A stretch of 64,000 nucleotides of DNA from an uncultured Collinsella sp. (GCA_900539035.1 UQAU01000002.1:51660-115659), one strand, 5' to 3'. Counted from the first letter of the stretch, positions 8,719-17,115 are shown. Notes: generated by a model not told the origin, from the sequence alone. Made by a program: numbers and translations.

Positions 8719-9420
8719 ATGATCGAGATGAATGCTGTTGTTGCCGGTACCGAGCTTGACGCCGCGCGCGACGCGGGCCGCGAGGGTGCGTCCGCGGGCT
8801 GGTGCGCTTGGAGCGCGGGCGATGCTTCGCTGACGTTTTCGCTGGTCGTGCGCCCGGACGTGAACATGCATGCCTTCCACGGCCTGCCGTTTGTGGCGGC
8901 GATGGGCATGATGGATGCGCTTGTGGGCACGGCTTCGACGCCGGGGTTGGGCCTTGCCGGTAAGGTGGGTATCCAGTGGCCGAGCGATATCGTGTGCGGT
9001 GCGCCTGCGTTTGAGACGTCGCTCGCGCGTGTTGCCGTGAACGGCGGTGCCGGTGCTGCGGGCATGTTCGGTGCCGTGACGGTGGATATTGAGCGTTCGG
9101 CGTTGAGCGAGCTCGGTGTGGGTGTGGCTGACGAAGCGCTGGTCGAGGCGCTGGCCGCCGCCATGCTGGCCCGCGTGGACGCCTGGGCGGTTGTTGCCAA
9201 CACGCCGCAAGGCGCCGCGGGGCCGCTGGCTCCCGTGCTGGGCGAGTACTTTGACATGGTGCCACTGCTGGGCCGCCAAGTTGCGGCGGTGTCGCCCAAC
9301 GGTTTGCCGCTTGCGGTCGGTGTGTTTGCGGGCCTGGACATCTGGGGCCGCGCGACCATCAAGACCGATGCCGGCGAGCAGGAGTTTCCGCCCGAGGCTG
9401 TACGAATTCGCGGGCTGTAG
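8719..9420 (+). CDS. Biotin protein ligase-like protein, catalytic motifs degenerate
   Basis: The 233-residue product resembles the BirA catalytic domain plus C-domain: SLVVRP, a helix with FVAAMGMMDAL, GIQWPSDIV in place of the usual KWPND(V/I), and a C-terminal LGRQVAAVSPNGLPLAVGV segment like the SH3-like BirA C-domain. The biotin-binding loop GRGRxGR is absent and the catalytic lysine is replaced by Gln, so ligase activity is doubtful. It begins immediately after the folate gene stop and converges with coaX; birA-coaX adjacency is common in other bacteria and supports the family call. The function is unknown. Confidence 0.65.
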   Translation: MIEMNAVVAGTELDAARDAGREGASAGWCAWSAGDASLTFSLVVRPDVNMHAFHGLPFVAAMGMMDALVGTASTPGLGLAGKVGIQWPSDIVCGAPAFETSLARVAVNGGAGAAGMFGAVTVDIERSALSELGVGVADEALVEALAAAMLARVDAWAVVANTPQGAAGPLAPVLGEYFDMVPLLGRQVAAVSPNGLPLAVGVFAGLDIWGRATIKTDAGEQEFPPEAVRIRGL

Positions 9421-9565
9421 CGCGGGGCGCTCGCGCTCAAAGATAACGATGACAACGAAGCCCTCTTCGGCCTGTGCCGGGGAGGGTTTCGCCTGTCTGG
9501 GGAATGGGCTTGGCGAACGTTTGCGGGGACTGTGGCATCGGGCGTGCTTGACTTAAGCTCCTGCT

Positions 9566-10339
9566 CTATCCCAGCTCCTGCATACGGCGGTAGATTTCGC
9601 AGATACCCTTGATGGTGAGCTGTCCGTCGACCACGTCGAAGGCATCGGTCGAATCGGCGACGATGCTGGCGAGACCGCCCGTGGCGATAACGGTGGCATC
9701 CTCGCGGCCCAGCTCGCGCTTCATGCGCGCGACCAGGCCCTCAGCCATGGCGGCGGCGCCCGTTACGGCGCCGACCTTGATGCACTCCTCGGTATCGCGG
9801 CCGATGGCGTGCTCGGGCGCCTCGAGCGGCACGCTGGCGAGCTTGGCGGCACGGGCGGCAAGCGCGTCCATGGAGATGCGAATGCCCGGCGCGATCGCTC
9901 CGCCAATGTAATAACCGTCCTCATCGATGACGTCGATATTGGTCGCGGTGCCAAAGTCCACCACGATTGCCGGCGCGCCGTAGAAAGTTTCGGCCGCAAC
10001 GGCGTTAGCGACGCGATCGGCGCCTACGGCTTGGGGACGCGCCGCGCGCAGCTTGGTCACCGCGGCCGTCTGCGGCCCGATGACGATGGCGTCCGCGGCA
10101 ATGCGGTCGGCCACGGCGTGCCATTCGCGCGAGAGCTGCGGCACCACGCCGGCAAAGGCGATCGCGTCGACCGCGTCGAGCGAAAGGCCGTACATCTTAA
10201 AGAAACCCATCAGGCGCACATGGATCTCGTCGGCGGTATAGGAGCGGTCGGTGGGCATGCGCCACGACTGCACCAGCTCGTCTCCGTCAAACAGGCCCAT
10301 GGCCGTCTGCGTGTTTCCCATATCGATAGCGAGCAGCAT
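9566..10339 (-). CDS. coaX: Type III pantothenate kinase
   Basis: Phosphorylates pantothenate, the first step of coenzyme A synthesis. The 257-residue product opens with the ASKHA phosphate motif MLLAIDMGNTQTAMGLFDG, has GADRVANAVAA and VVDFGTATNIDV (catalytic Asp region), then GGAIAPGI and the C-terminal ATGGLASIVA. Length is typical. The ATG is preceded by GGGAGTAGAC; the frame extends upstream to 10594 but that part overlaps the tRNA gene and is not coding. It points away from the tRNA. Confidence 0.96.
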   Translation of the reverse strand: MLLAIDMGNTQTAMGLFDGDELVQSWRMPTDRSYTADEIHVRLMGFFKMYGLSLDAVDAIAFAGVVPQLSREWHAVADRIAADAIVIGPQTAAVTKLRAARPQAVGADRVANAVAAETFYGAPAIVVDFGTATNIDVIDEDGYYIGGAIAPGIRISMDALAARAAKLASVPLEAPEHAIGRDTEECIKVGAVTGAAAMAEGLVARMKRELGREDATVIATGGLASIVADSTDAFDVVDGQLTIKGICEIYRRMQELG

Positions 10340-10535
10340 GTCTACTCCCAGTGTTGGCATAAAAGGACGCGCACCATTGTATACGCGCCGCCGACGGCAC
10401 TCGGCTGCGATTCGTTTACGGTGATAGGGGCTGAGAGGTTTAAATATGAAGGAATTATGCTCCACGAGTTTTTCCTTGCCGTTTACCGAACTCCCGCGTA
10501 ATATACTTTCTTGCGCACATGAGGCGCCCAGACAT

Positions 10536-10612
10536 TGCGGGGTGGAGCAGTCTGGTAGCTCGCCGGGCTCATAACCCGGAGGTCGTAGGTTCAAATCCTG
10601 CCCCCGCGACCA
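10536..10612 (+). tRNA. Initiator tRNA-fMet (CAT anticodon)
   Basis: A 77-base cloverleaf with CCA encoded. The anticodon loop CTCATAA sits on a stem with three consecutive G:C pairs (GGG/CCC), the initiator hallmark. The D-arm GGAGCAGTCTGGTAGCTC is nearly identical to E. coli tRNA-fMet. At the end of the acceptor, position 1 is U and position 72 is G, instead of the usual C1/A72 mismatch. The 3' 45 bases belong to the 48-bp attachment repeat, so the mobile element rebuilds the tRNA's 3' end. Confidence 0.95.
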
Positions 10613-10615
10613 AGA
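10568..10615 (+). repeat. attL: left copy of the 48-bp attachment repeat
   Basis: Starts CTCATAACCCGGAGG in the anticodon loop of the initiator tRNA and runs 3 bases past its CCA end. It is identical over 48 bases to 27874-27921; the sequences diverge on both sides (GGG versus GCC upstream, CCTTT versus ACTTG downstream). Confidence 0.93.
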
Positions 10616-10623
10616 CCTTTAGC

Positions 10624-10660
10624 AGCTCAGAGGCATTGTTCCTCTGGGCTGTTTTCTTTT
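10624..10660 (+). terminator. Rho-independent terminator after tRNA-fMet (element-borne)
   Basis: AGCTCAGAGG pairs with CCTCTGGGCT around a short loop and is followed by GTTTTCTTTT. It lies inside the mobile element and replaces the native terminator displaced to 27929. Bases 10661-10817 contain no gene; one integrase-arm-like word is at 10696. Confidence 0.88.
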
Positions 10661-10695
10661 ATCTTGACAATGCAGCGAGGACTCCTGAGCGGAAT

Positions 10696-10705
10696 ATGAG
10701 CAGAT
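10696..10705 (+). promoter_or_regulatory. Possible integrase arm-type site (left arm)
   Basis: ATGAGCAGAT, identical and in the same orientation to copies at 27768-27777 and 27779-27788 near the right end. Short repeats placed inside both att sites are typical of tyrosine-integrase arm sites; the role is inferred only. Confidence 0.4.
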
Positions 10706-10817
10706 TGCAACGACCGCCAAGGCAAAACAGATGCCAATAAAACTAAAACCAGCTAAATAGAAGTGAAGAACCCGTAGAATCTTCCTCAGTGGAAAAGGCT
10801 ATCAAGTGAGGGTCCGT

Positions 10818-13595
10818 ATGCCAGGAAAGAAAGCCGATGCAGAAGCTTTTGCAAGCAGGTGGGCGAACAAGGGAAATGAGAACCAGGACACGCAACGGTT
10901 CTGGATCGACTTCTATCAGAATGTCCTGGGCGTGGAGGATGCGGTCTCGAGACTTGAGTTCGAGAAGCCCGTCTCCACCGATGCGAGCACGCACGATGGG
11001 TATATCGACGTCTTCATACCATCGGCCAAAACCCTTGTCGAGCAAAAGTCGCTGGGAATCGATCTCGCCAAGGAGGAGACGTGCCAGGGCCGCAAGGTGA
11101 CGCCCGCGAAGCAGGGCAACGCCTACGCTCAGGGCATGCCCCTCTCCCAACAGCCTCGCTACATCATCGCTTGCAATTTTGCCGAGTTTTGGGTCTTCGA
11201 CCGCGAGCGGGACTCGCTATGCCGGGAGCCGCTTTTCAAGTTGCCGCTCGCCGAGCTCCCCAAGAACCTCGCTGCCATTCAGTTCCTCAAGGGCGGGGCG
11301 GAGGCCCCGGCCACGATCTCCCGCGCCGTTTCCGTCGAGGCCGGCAAGATCATGTCGAAACTCCATGACCAAGTCGCCGAGGCGTTCGATGACCCCGACA
11401 CGCCCGAGAATCACCATGCGCTCTCCGTGCTCATGACGCGCCTCATGTTCCTCATGTTCTGCGAGGACTCGGGACTCGTTGCCCCCAACGCCTTCCGCGA
11501 CTACGTCTCGCACTTCCAGGCGGGTGATCTCAGGCGAGGCCTCAAGGACCTTTTCGTTTGGCTCGACACCAAGGACGAGGACCGCGACAAGTACGCCGAG
11601 CCCTGGCTGAAGAAACTGCCCTACATGAACGGTGGCCTCTTCCGGGAGAAGACGGAGATTCCGCCCCTGTCCGAGAACTTCCGCCATACGCTCATCGTCG
11701 AGGGGTGCCAGGAGTTTGATTGGTCGGGCGTGAGCCCCACGGTCTTCGGCTCCATCTTCGAGGGCGCGCTGTCCCACGACCACCGCCGCGCAAACGGCCA
11801 GCACTTCACGAGCCCCGAAAACATCCACAAGGTCATAGACCCGCTCTTCCTCGACGGCCTCAAGGCTGAGTTCGAGGAGGCCCGTGTCAAGCCCGTCGCG
11901 GGCGGTGCGAGGACCCGTGCGCTCAAGGACCTGCATGAAAAGATCGGTAGCGTCTCTATCCTCGACCCGGCTGCCGGGTCAGGCAACTTCCTGACGGAGA
12001 GCTACCTGTGCCTGAGGCAGCTGGAGAACCGCATCCTCTTCGAGCTCCAGGGTGAGCAGACGTCATTCAGCTTTGAGGATTCCGGCGATCGCGACGTGCT
12101 GGTCAACCTAAAGAACTTCCATGGTATTGAGCTGGAGGACTTCGCTTGCTGCGTTGCCCGCACGGCTCTCTGGATCGCCGAGAAGCAGGCGGACGCTGAC
12201 ACCGCAAAAGTGACGCAGCGCGTCTACCAGGAACTTCCGCTCACGGACTATGAGGGCATCGTTAACGCGAATGCCCTTCGTATCGACTGGAATGACGTCG
12301 TATCAGCGGATGAGGTCGATTATGTGCTCGGAAATCCTCCTTTTATAGGCAGTTCGCGCCTTGAAGACGCTCAAAAGGAAGATAGGAAGGCGATTTTTGG
12401 CAAATCCGCTGGTTTGCTCGACTATGTTGCATGCTGGCATAAGAAAGCGGCTGAATATATGGATGGGCATCGTGTTCGATGTGCATTCGTTTCAACTAAC
12501 TCTATCTGTCAGGGACAGCAGGTTGAGCCCCTGTGGAAGCCCCTGTTCGACAATGGCGTTCATATCGATTTCGCCTATAAAACGTTCGTTTGGGATTCCC
12601 AAGCATCTGATAAAGCGAATGTCCATGTTGTCATTGCCGGATTTTCTAAAAGTCCCGATATACAACCTCTACTGTTTAGCTCAACGGGTGCAACAAAAGC
12701 GGACAACATCAACGGCTACCTCTCGAATGCTCCGGACGTTTTTGTCGAAAAGCGAAGGCAGCCCCTCTGCTCTGTTCCGAAGATGTCGCGAGGTGGCGGC
12801 GCTGGTGATTGGGGATTTTTAACCCTCGATGAGGCTGAGGCACATCGTTTACTGACTTCATATCCTGCTCTCGAACAGTACATTAGGCCATTTTCAATGG
12901 GATCTGAGTTTATCAAGGGCATTAACAGGTATTGCTTGTGGTTTGCTGGACTATCGGGAGCCGAGCTATCCAAACTTCCCAAAGAAATAAGGGATCGGTT
13001 CGATGAAATCCGCAAACTAAGGTTGGCTTCTCCGCGTTCTGGCACGCAAAAGAGAGCCTGTGCCCCGTGGGAGTTCGATGAGGTTAAAGCGCCTGCCGAT
13101 GGCGCATTCCTGGCCGTTCCACAGGTGTCTTCCGGACGGAGGAAATACATTCCGGTCGGATTCATAACCAACGGCACTATTCCTGGAAACAAGCTCTTTT
13201 TTGTCGAAGAGGCGGATTTGTATGATTTTGGAATCATCTCAAGTCAGTTTCACAACGCATGGATGAGGCAGGTTGCTGGACGCTTAAAGAGCGATTATCA
13301 ATACTCGAACACTATCGTCTATAACAATTTTGTCTGGCCTTCTCCATCTGCGAGTCAGAAGGATGAGATACGCCAGTGTGCTAGGGATGTGCTTGAGGCG
13401 AGAAACGCTCAACGCGGGGCAACTCTTGCCGACATGTATAGCCCCGATAAAGCCCTCTTCTTCTCCGATCTCATGAAGGCTCATGCACGGCTCGACGCTG
13501 CTGTCGAATCTGCCTATGGCGTTGATTTTGGCGGAGATGAAGAGAGGGTTGTTTCGCATCTATTCAAGCTTTATGCCGAGAAGGTCGGTGAGTAG
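10818..13595 (+). CDS. MmeI-like type IIL restriction-modification enzyme (nuclease, methyltransferase and specificity in one chain)
   Basis: A 925-residue single-chain enzyme that would cut and methylate DNA at one specific site. The N-domain carries a PD-(D/E)xK nuclease core, D64-x10-E75-Q76-K77 (in the IDVFIPS...LVEQKSLG segment). A helical linker follows, then the gamma-type N6-adenine methyltransferase with FGSIFEGAL, GQHFTSPENI, motif I DPAAGSGNF near 382 and motif IV NPPF near 505. The C-terminal ~400 residues are the target-recognition part and have visibly lower GC. ATG 10818 follows GAGGG; GTG 10806 is an alternative. It overlaps the EcsC-like gene, and is the first gene of a three-gene operon. 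Confidence 0.88.
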   Translation: MPGKKADAEAFASRWANKGNENQDTQRFWIDFYQNVLGVEDAVSRLEFEKPVSTDASTHDGYIDVFIPSAKTLVEQKSLGIDLAKEETCQGRKVTPAKQGNAYAQGMPLSQQPRYIIACNFAEFWVFDRERDSLCREPLFKLPLAELPKNLAAIQFLKGGAEAPATISRAVSVEAGKIMSKLHDQVAEAFDDPDTPENHHALSVLMTRLMFLMFCEDSGLVAPNAFRDYVSHFQAGDLRRGLKDLFVWLDTKDEDRDKYAEPWLKKLPYMNGGLFREKTEIPPLSENFRHTLIVEGCQEFDWSGVSPTVFGSIFEGALSHDHRRANGQHFTSPENIHKVIDPLFLDGLKAEFEEARVKPVAGGARTRALKDLHEKIGSVSILDPAAGSGNFLTESYLCLRQLENRILFELQGEQTSFSFEDSGDRDVLVNLKNFHGIELEDFACCVARTALWIAEKQADADTAKVTQRVYQELPLTDYEGIVNANALRIDWNDVVSADEVDYVLGNPPFIGSSRLEDAQKEDRKAIFGKSAGLLDYVACWHKKAAEYMDGHRVRCAFVSTNSICQGQQVEPLWKPLFDNGVHIDFAYKTFVWDSQASDKANVHVVIAGFSKSPDIQPLLFSSTGATKADNINGYLSNAPDVFVEKRRQPLCSVPKMSRGGGAGDWGFLTLDEAEAHRLLTSYPALEQYIRPFSMGSEFIKGINRYCLWFAGLSGAELSKLPKEIRDRFDEIRKLRLASPRSGTQKRACAPWEFDEVKAPADGAFLAVPQVSSGRRKYIPVGFITNGTIPGNKLFFVEEADLYDFGIISSQFHNAWMRQVAGRLKSDYQYSNTIVYNNFVWPSPSASQKDEIRQCARDVLEARNAQRGATLADMYSPDKALFFSDLMKAHARLDAAVESAYGVDFGGDEERVVSHLFKLYAEKVGE

Positions 13596-14511
13596 CGTGA
13601 AGGGGAACGTCATAAAGCCGAAGGGGGAGACGATACCATCCGAACCCGATTCCGTGAAGGGGAGCATTGGAGATCTAAGGGCCGAGGCCGATCGACAGGA
13701 GGAGGAAGCCCAAAGATATGCCATCGCCTTCCTCAAGAAGGTTATGAGGCTGAAAGGCGTGGCAATCGAGCGCGACCATTTCCTCCGCTCAGAGTTTCGT
13801 AAGCGGGGCGTTGCGGACGAGCAGGTAGAGCTCGCGATTTCAACGAGCCCAGCCGCCGCCGGGATGGATTCTGACCTTGTCGACTCCATCGCGAGGGACG
13901 TCATTGATTTCGAGACGAAGAAATCGACCGTCCTTTCGTTCTCCGCGGGATTGCCCGGCGGGCTCGCGATGCTCGGAACGATCCCGGCGGACGTGACGCA
14001 GTACTATGTCCACGCCTTTCGAATCATGCAGAAGCTGGCGTATCTCTACGGCTGGCAGTCATTTATCGACGATTGCGACGAGATGGACGATGAGACCTTG
14101 GCGGCCTTCGCCCTTCTCCTGGCCGTGATGGCCGGCGTGAGCGGTGCCAACTCCGCCTTGACGGCGTTTTCCAAAACGGTTCAGGCCAATGTGGCCAAGA
14201 AGGTCGCCAACAAGGCGCTTATGCAGACAAGTTACTACCCGATTATCAAAAAGGTCCTTGCCGGGATCGGCGTCAAGATCACCAAAAGCAGTTTCGGCGA
14301 CGTGGTGAGCAAAGTCGTTCCGGTCGTCGGCGGGTTCATCTCGGGAGGCCTCACGTTCGTCAGCCTCAAGGGCGGGTCGAGGAGACTTGCAGGGGAGCTC
14401 AGGTCATTGCCGCAGGCGACAGGTCCCTTGACCGCAGCGGCGGTTGATTCTTTTACTGATTTTGCCGAAATGAAGGGGATGACGAGCGATGACGATGCCC
14501 AAATGGCATGA
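13588..14511 (+). CDS. EcsC-like membrane-associated protein in restriction operon
   Basis: About 307 residues. After a charged N-terminal third comes a Gly/Ala-rich hydrophobic core (GLPGGLAMLGTIPADV, then YYVHAFRIMQKLAYLYGW, LLLAVMAGVSGANSAL, VVPVVGGFISGGLTFVSLKGG), which resembles the EcsC family. EcsC proteins have no clear biochemical role. The GTG start at 13588 follows GAGAAGG and overlaps the stop of the MmeI-like gene; GTG 13597 is an alternative. Its 3' end overlaps the Mrr-like gene by 23 bases. This tight packing implies a joint function with the two nucleases; a membrane effector or sensor is possible but not shown. Confidence 0.6.
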   Translation: MSSVKGNVIKPKGETIPSEPDSVKGSIGDLRAEADRQEEEAQRYAIAFLKKVMRLKGVAIERDHFLRSEFRKRGVADEQVELAISTSPAAAGMDSDLVDSIARDVIDFETKKSTVLSFSAGLPGGLAMLGTIPADVTQYYVHAFRIMQKLAYLYGWQSFIDDCDEMDDETLAAFALLLAVMAGVSGANSALTAFSKTVQANVAKKVANKALMQTSYYPIIKKVLAGIGVKITKSSFGDVVSKVVPVVGGFISGGLTFVSLKGGSRRLAGELRSLPQATGPLTAAAVDSFTDFAEMKGMTSDDDAQMA

Positions 14512-15427
14512 GACCATGCGGCCCATCCTTGAAGCGCTGGCGCATGTCGATGGATATCTGGCCGGCACCGACCTCCAGGATGCCGTGGCGATCGAATTCG
14601 ACATGACCGATGACGAACGGGCCGAGCGTCTTAAGAGCGGCCAGTCGAGACTCTACAACCGCGTGTACTGGGGTATCACCGATTTGGAGAAGGCTAAGCT
14701 TCTGGAATACGGCGAGAAGAAGGGAACCTACCGTATCACCGATGCCGGCAGGACGTACCTCTCTGATTATCCCGGACCCATTACAGCCAAGGGTCTCTAT
14801 GAGAACTGCACGGCATTCAAGAAGTGGAAAGACGGCTATCAGGCCGCAAGCAAGGCCAAAAACGCTTCAGAGCCCGAGGGCGTTTCGACGCTGGAGGACC
14901 AGGAGTCCCCTCAGGAGGCGATGGAGTCTGCCTACGGCGAGATTCGCGACGCGCTCGCCGACGACCTCATTTCGATCATCATGGGAAAAGATCCGTATTT
15001 CTTCGAGCACCTGGTCGGAAAGCTGCTCGTGGCGATGGGTTACGGCGAGAGCCTGGACTCCCGTGCCGACGTCACCAAAAAGAGTGGTGACGAGGGGATA
15101 GACGGCGTCGTCCGTGAGGACCGACTCGGATTCGGAACCATCTGCTACCAGGCTAAGCGGTGGGATCCGCAAAGGACGGTCGGACGGCCGGAGGTTCAGG
15201 CATTCGTCGGGGCGCTTTCCGGAAAGGGCGTATCGAAGGGCCTTTTCATCACCACGGCTCGCTTCTCCAAGGATGCCCGCAAATATGCTGAGGGCCTCCT
15301 GGGGCAGACGGTCGTGCTCGTCGACGGCCCCGCGCTCGCCGGCCTCATGATCGACTACGGCGTCGGCGTGAGCACGAGACAGGTCTACGAGATCAAGGCC
15401 GTTGACACCGATTTCTTCGACGAATAG
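14489..15427 (+). CDS. Mrr-like restriction endonuclease
   Basis: The 312-residue product has an N-terminal winged-helix Mrr_N-type domain (YNRVYWGITDLEKAKLLE, RITDAGRTYL) and a C-terminal Mrr_cat nuclease domain: FFEHLVGKLLVAMGYGES, then GDEGIDGVV with D205 and CYQAKRW with Q221 and K223, the D-QxK form of the PD-(D/E)xK active site. Such enzymes often cut modified DNA. It begins inside the EcsC-like gene and is the third and last gene of the MmeI-EcsC-Mrr operon. It converges with the HNH gene 20 bases downstream. Confidence 0.9.
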   Translation: MTMPKWHETMRPILEALAHVDGYLAGTDLQDAVAIEFDMTDDERAERLKSGQSRLYNRVYWGITDLEKAKLLEYGEKKGTYRITDAGRTYLSDYPGPITAKGLYENCTAFKKWKDGYQAASKAKNASEPEGVSTLEDQESPQEAMESAYGEIRDALADDLISIIMGKDPYFFEHLVGKLLVAMGYGESLDSRADVTKKSGDEGIDGVVREDRLGFGTICYQAKRWDPQRTVGRPEVQAFVGALSGKGVSKGLFITTARFSKDARKYAEGLLGQTVVLVDGPALAGLMIDYGVGVSTRQVYEIKAVDTDFFDE

Positions 15428-15447
15428 CGCGTGTCTGCAACGCGCCG

Positions 15448-16197
15448 CTACCGCGCGCCCTTCCGCCCGTTGCATTTCGAGCAGAGCACCTGCAGGTTGG
15501 ATGGAACGGTCTTGCCGCCCTTCGCGACCGGCACGATATGGTCGACGTGCAGGCCCACGCCGTCCGGCATGTATTTCCCGCATATCTGGCAGGTGTAGTT
15601 GTCCCGGCGGGCGATCTGCTCGCGCAGCTGCTTCGTCATCAGCCTTCGCTGGTTCCTGGCGTGATAGTCCCTGAGCGTCGCCTCGTCGTTGATGGCGGCG
15701 AGGCGGATGCGGCGCTCGACGATCCACTCCCAGTTCACGTCAAGCTCGGAATCATCCATCGACACCTTGTAGGACGTCTTCACGTAGTTGGCCTGCTTGT
15801 ACCTCGTCTGGTCGCGGCAGGTGATGAACCTAAAGGCCCTGTCATCGTCGACCGCCTCGGCGTACTGACGCTCGCGCCGGCTGCGGAGCCGGCAGGTTTT
15901 CAGATACTCTTCTTGCTCGTGCTTCCAGTTCTGGATGTATGCCCTATGGGCGACGATGGCGTCCCAACCGGCCGGGTCCATCAGGTGACGGTCGATGTAG
16001 TCCTCGATCCTCACGTTGCGCCTGCCAGACACATCGAAGCGGGCCACGTAGTAGGGATACCTAAAGGGGCTCGCCAGAATCCTGCGAACCAGGACCGCGA
16101 TTGCACATACCAGGGCTATGGCCAGCACGCCGAGAACGAAATGGGGCGTCAGGTCGACTATATAGTGGTACCCGTCTATCTCATAGAGCTGAGTCAT
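15448..16197 (-). CDS. HNH endonuclease with N-terminal membrane helix
   Basis: The 249-residue product has a membrane segment near residues 17-38 (FVLGVLAIALVCAIAVLV), a central basic region rich in Arg and Tyr, and a C-terminal HNH domain: CQICG, LHVDHIVPVAKGG, NLQVLCSKCNGRKG. The zinc cysteines and the DH active site are present. The ATG at 16197 follows GGAAGGAAG. It is convergent with the Mrr-like gene. A tail-out HNH nuclease anchored to the membrane would act near the cell surface, for instance on incoming DNA; this is an inference. Bases 16198-16399 are a divergent promoter region without another gene. Confidence 0.82.
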   Translation of the reverse strand: MTQLYEIDGYHYIVDLTPHFVLGVLAIALVCAIAVLVRRILASPFRYPYYVARFDVSGRRNVRIEDYIDRHLMDPAGWDAIVAHRAYIQNWKHEQEEYLKTCRLRSRRERQYAEAVDDDRAFRFITCRDQTRYKQANYVKTSYKVSMDDSELDVNWEWIVERRIRLAAINDEATLRDYHARNQRRLMTKQLREQIARRDNYTCQICGKYMPDGVGLHVDHIVPVAKGGKTVPSNLQVLCSKCNGRKGAR

Positions 16198-16399
16198 GGC
16201 ATTCTTCCTTCCCCAAGGATGGCAAAATGATACCAAGACGCGGGTCTTCCGGATCGCGGGCGCTTTCCACGCGGTACACCCATGCCCCTCCGTCCGGACA
16301 CCGCACACCGAACCCCCACACCACGTTCGCTTTACAATCAAGAACATTCGTTCGACAATGAAGCCCGTGAGATACAAACGGATGTTCGGGGGTACGCGC

Positions 16400-16717
16400 A
16401 TGATCATGAAAAAGCACTCGCTTGCGGGAACCTGCGGCATACCCACCGATGCACAGCGCATCTACATCCCCGTGGACGCCAACGGCGCGGACGACCCCGA
16501 CCACGGCCCGTCCGATCCCGTCACCATCCACTGGCCGGACGGCCGCAGTTGGAAGGTTGAGAGCATCTACGCCCGCCAGGAGTTCGGCCGCGCCATCTTC
16601 GGTAACCTCTGTGTGCGTTACGACGTCTGCATCGCGAGGCAGCGCAAAACGGTCTGGTGGGAGCACGGCGACTGGTTCGTCGAGCGCGGTGGCGGCATGG
16701 CGGTGACGCCCGAGTGA
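16400..16717 (+). CDS. Small accessory protein of mobile elements (paralogue 1)
   Basis: About 105 residues, function unknown. The core reads RIYIPVDANG, then PVTIHWPDGRSWKVESIYARQ and CVRYDVCIARQRKTVWWEH, and ends WFVERGGG. This pattern (Val/Ile-xW-x-DGR, then a Tyr/Arg strand, then WFVE) resembles short uncharacterised proteins that I know from Firmicutes and gut conjugative elements. The next gene is a paralogue. The chosen ATG follows GGGGG at 7 bases; ATG 16406 is nearly as good. Confidence 0.65.
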   Translation: MIMKKHSLAGTCGIPTDAQRIYIPVDANGADDPDHGPSDPVTIHWPDGRSWKVESIYARQEFGRAIFGNLCVRYDVCIARQRKTVWWEHGDWFVERGGGMAVTPE

Positions 16718-17115
16718 TGGGCCACACAAAGGACTTCGGCGGCGGCATCACCGTTCGCGCCAACGGCGACAAGCCCGGCAGACGCGTCCATAAGCAGTAC
16801 GTAGACGTCTACGCCCGCACTAACGCCGACGGAACGACGGTGCCTGTCCGCGTCTGCTGGCCGGACGGCCGCGGCTTCACGATCGACCAAATCATTCGAA
16901 TAGACCCCTTCGGCGCGGTCATCCACGACGCGCAGACGGCGGTCTACACGGTGCGCTTCGGCGGCTGGACCACTCAGCTCATGCTGGAGCACTACCACAG
17001 GGAGGACCCCATTCACGGGGCAGATGACCGCCTGCGATGGTGGGTCTGGGCGTTCGAGAACACCCGCTCGAAGAACGACGTTTCCGCACCGCCTGCCGAC
17101 ACGCGCGTCCGGTGA
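16717..17115 (+). CDS. Small accessory protein of mobile elements (paralogue 2)
   Basis: 132 residues, function unknown. It repeats the plan of the preceding protein: QYVDVYARTNADG, then PVRVCWPDGRGFTIDQIIRID, AVYTVRFGGWTTQLMLEHY and RWWVWAFE. The start ATG overlaps the previous stop (TGATG), so the two are translationally coupled and probably arose by duplication. The C-terminal ~20 residues are extra. No catalytic motif can be seen. Confidence 0.62.
   Translation: MGHTKDFGGGITVRANGDKPGRRVHKQYVDVYARTNADGTTVPVRVCWPDGRGFTIDQIIRIDPFGAVIHDAQTAVYTVRFGGWTTQLMLEHYHREDPIHGADDRLRWWVWAFENTRSKNDVSAPPADTRVR

Noticed and set aside
10818..13595. BREX PglX methyltransferase
   Set aside because: The N-terminal PD-(D/E)xK motif and the MmeI-type order argue for a type IIL enzyme, and no other BREX genes (pglZ, brxC) are present.
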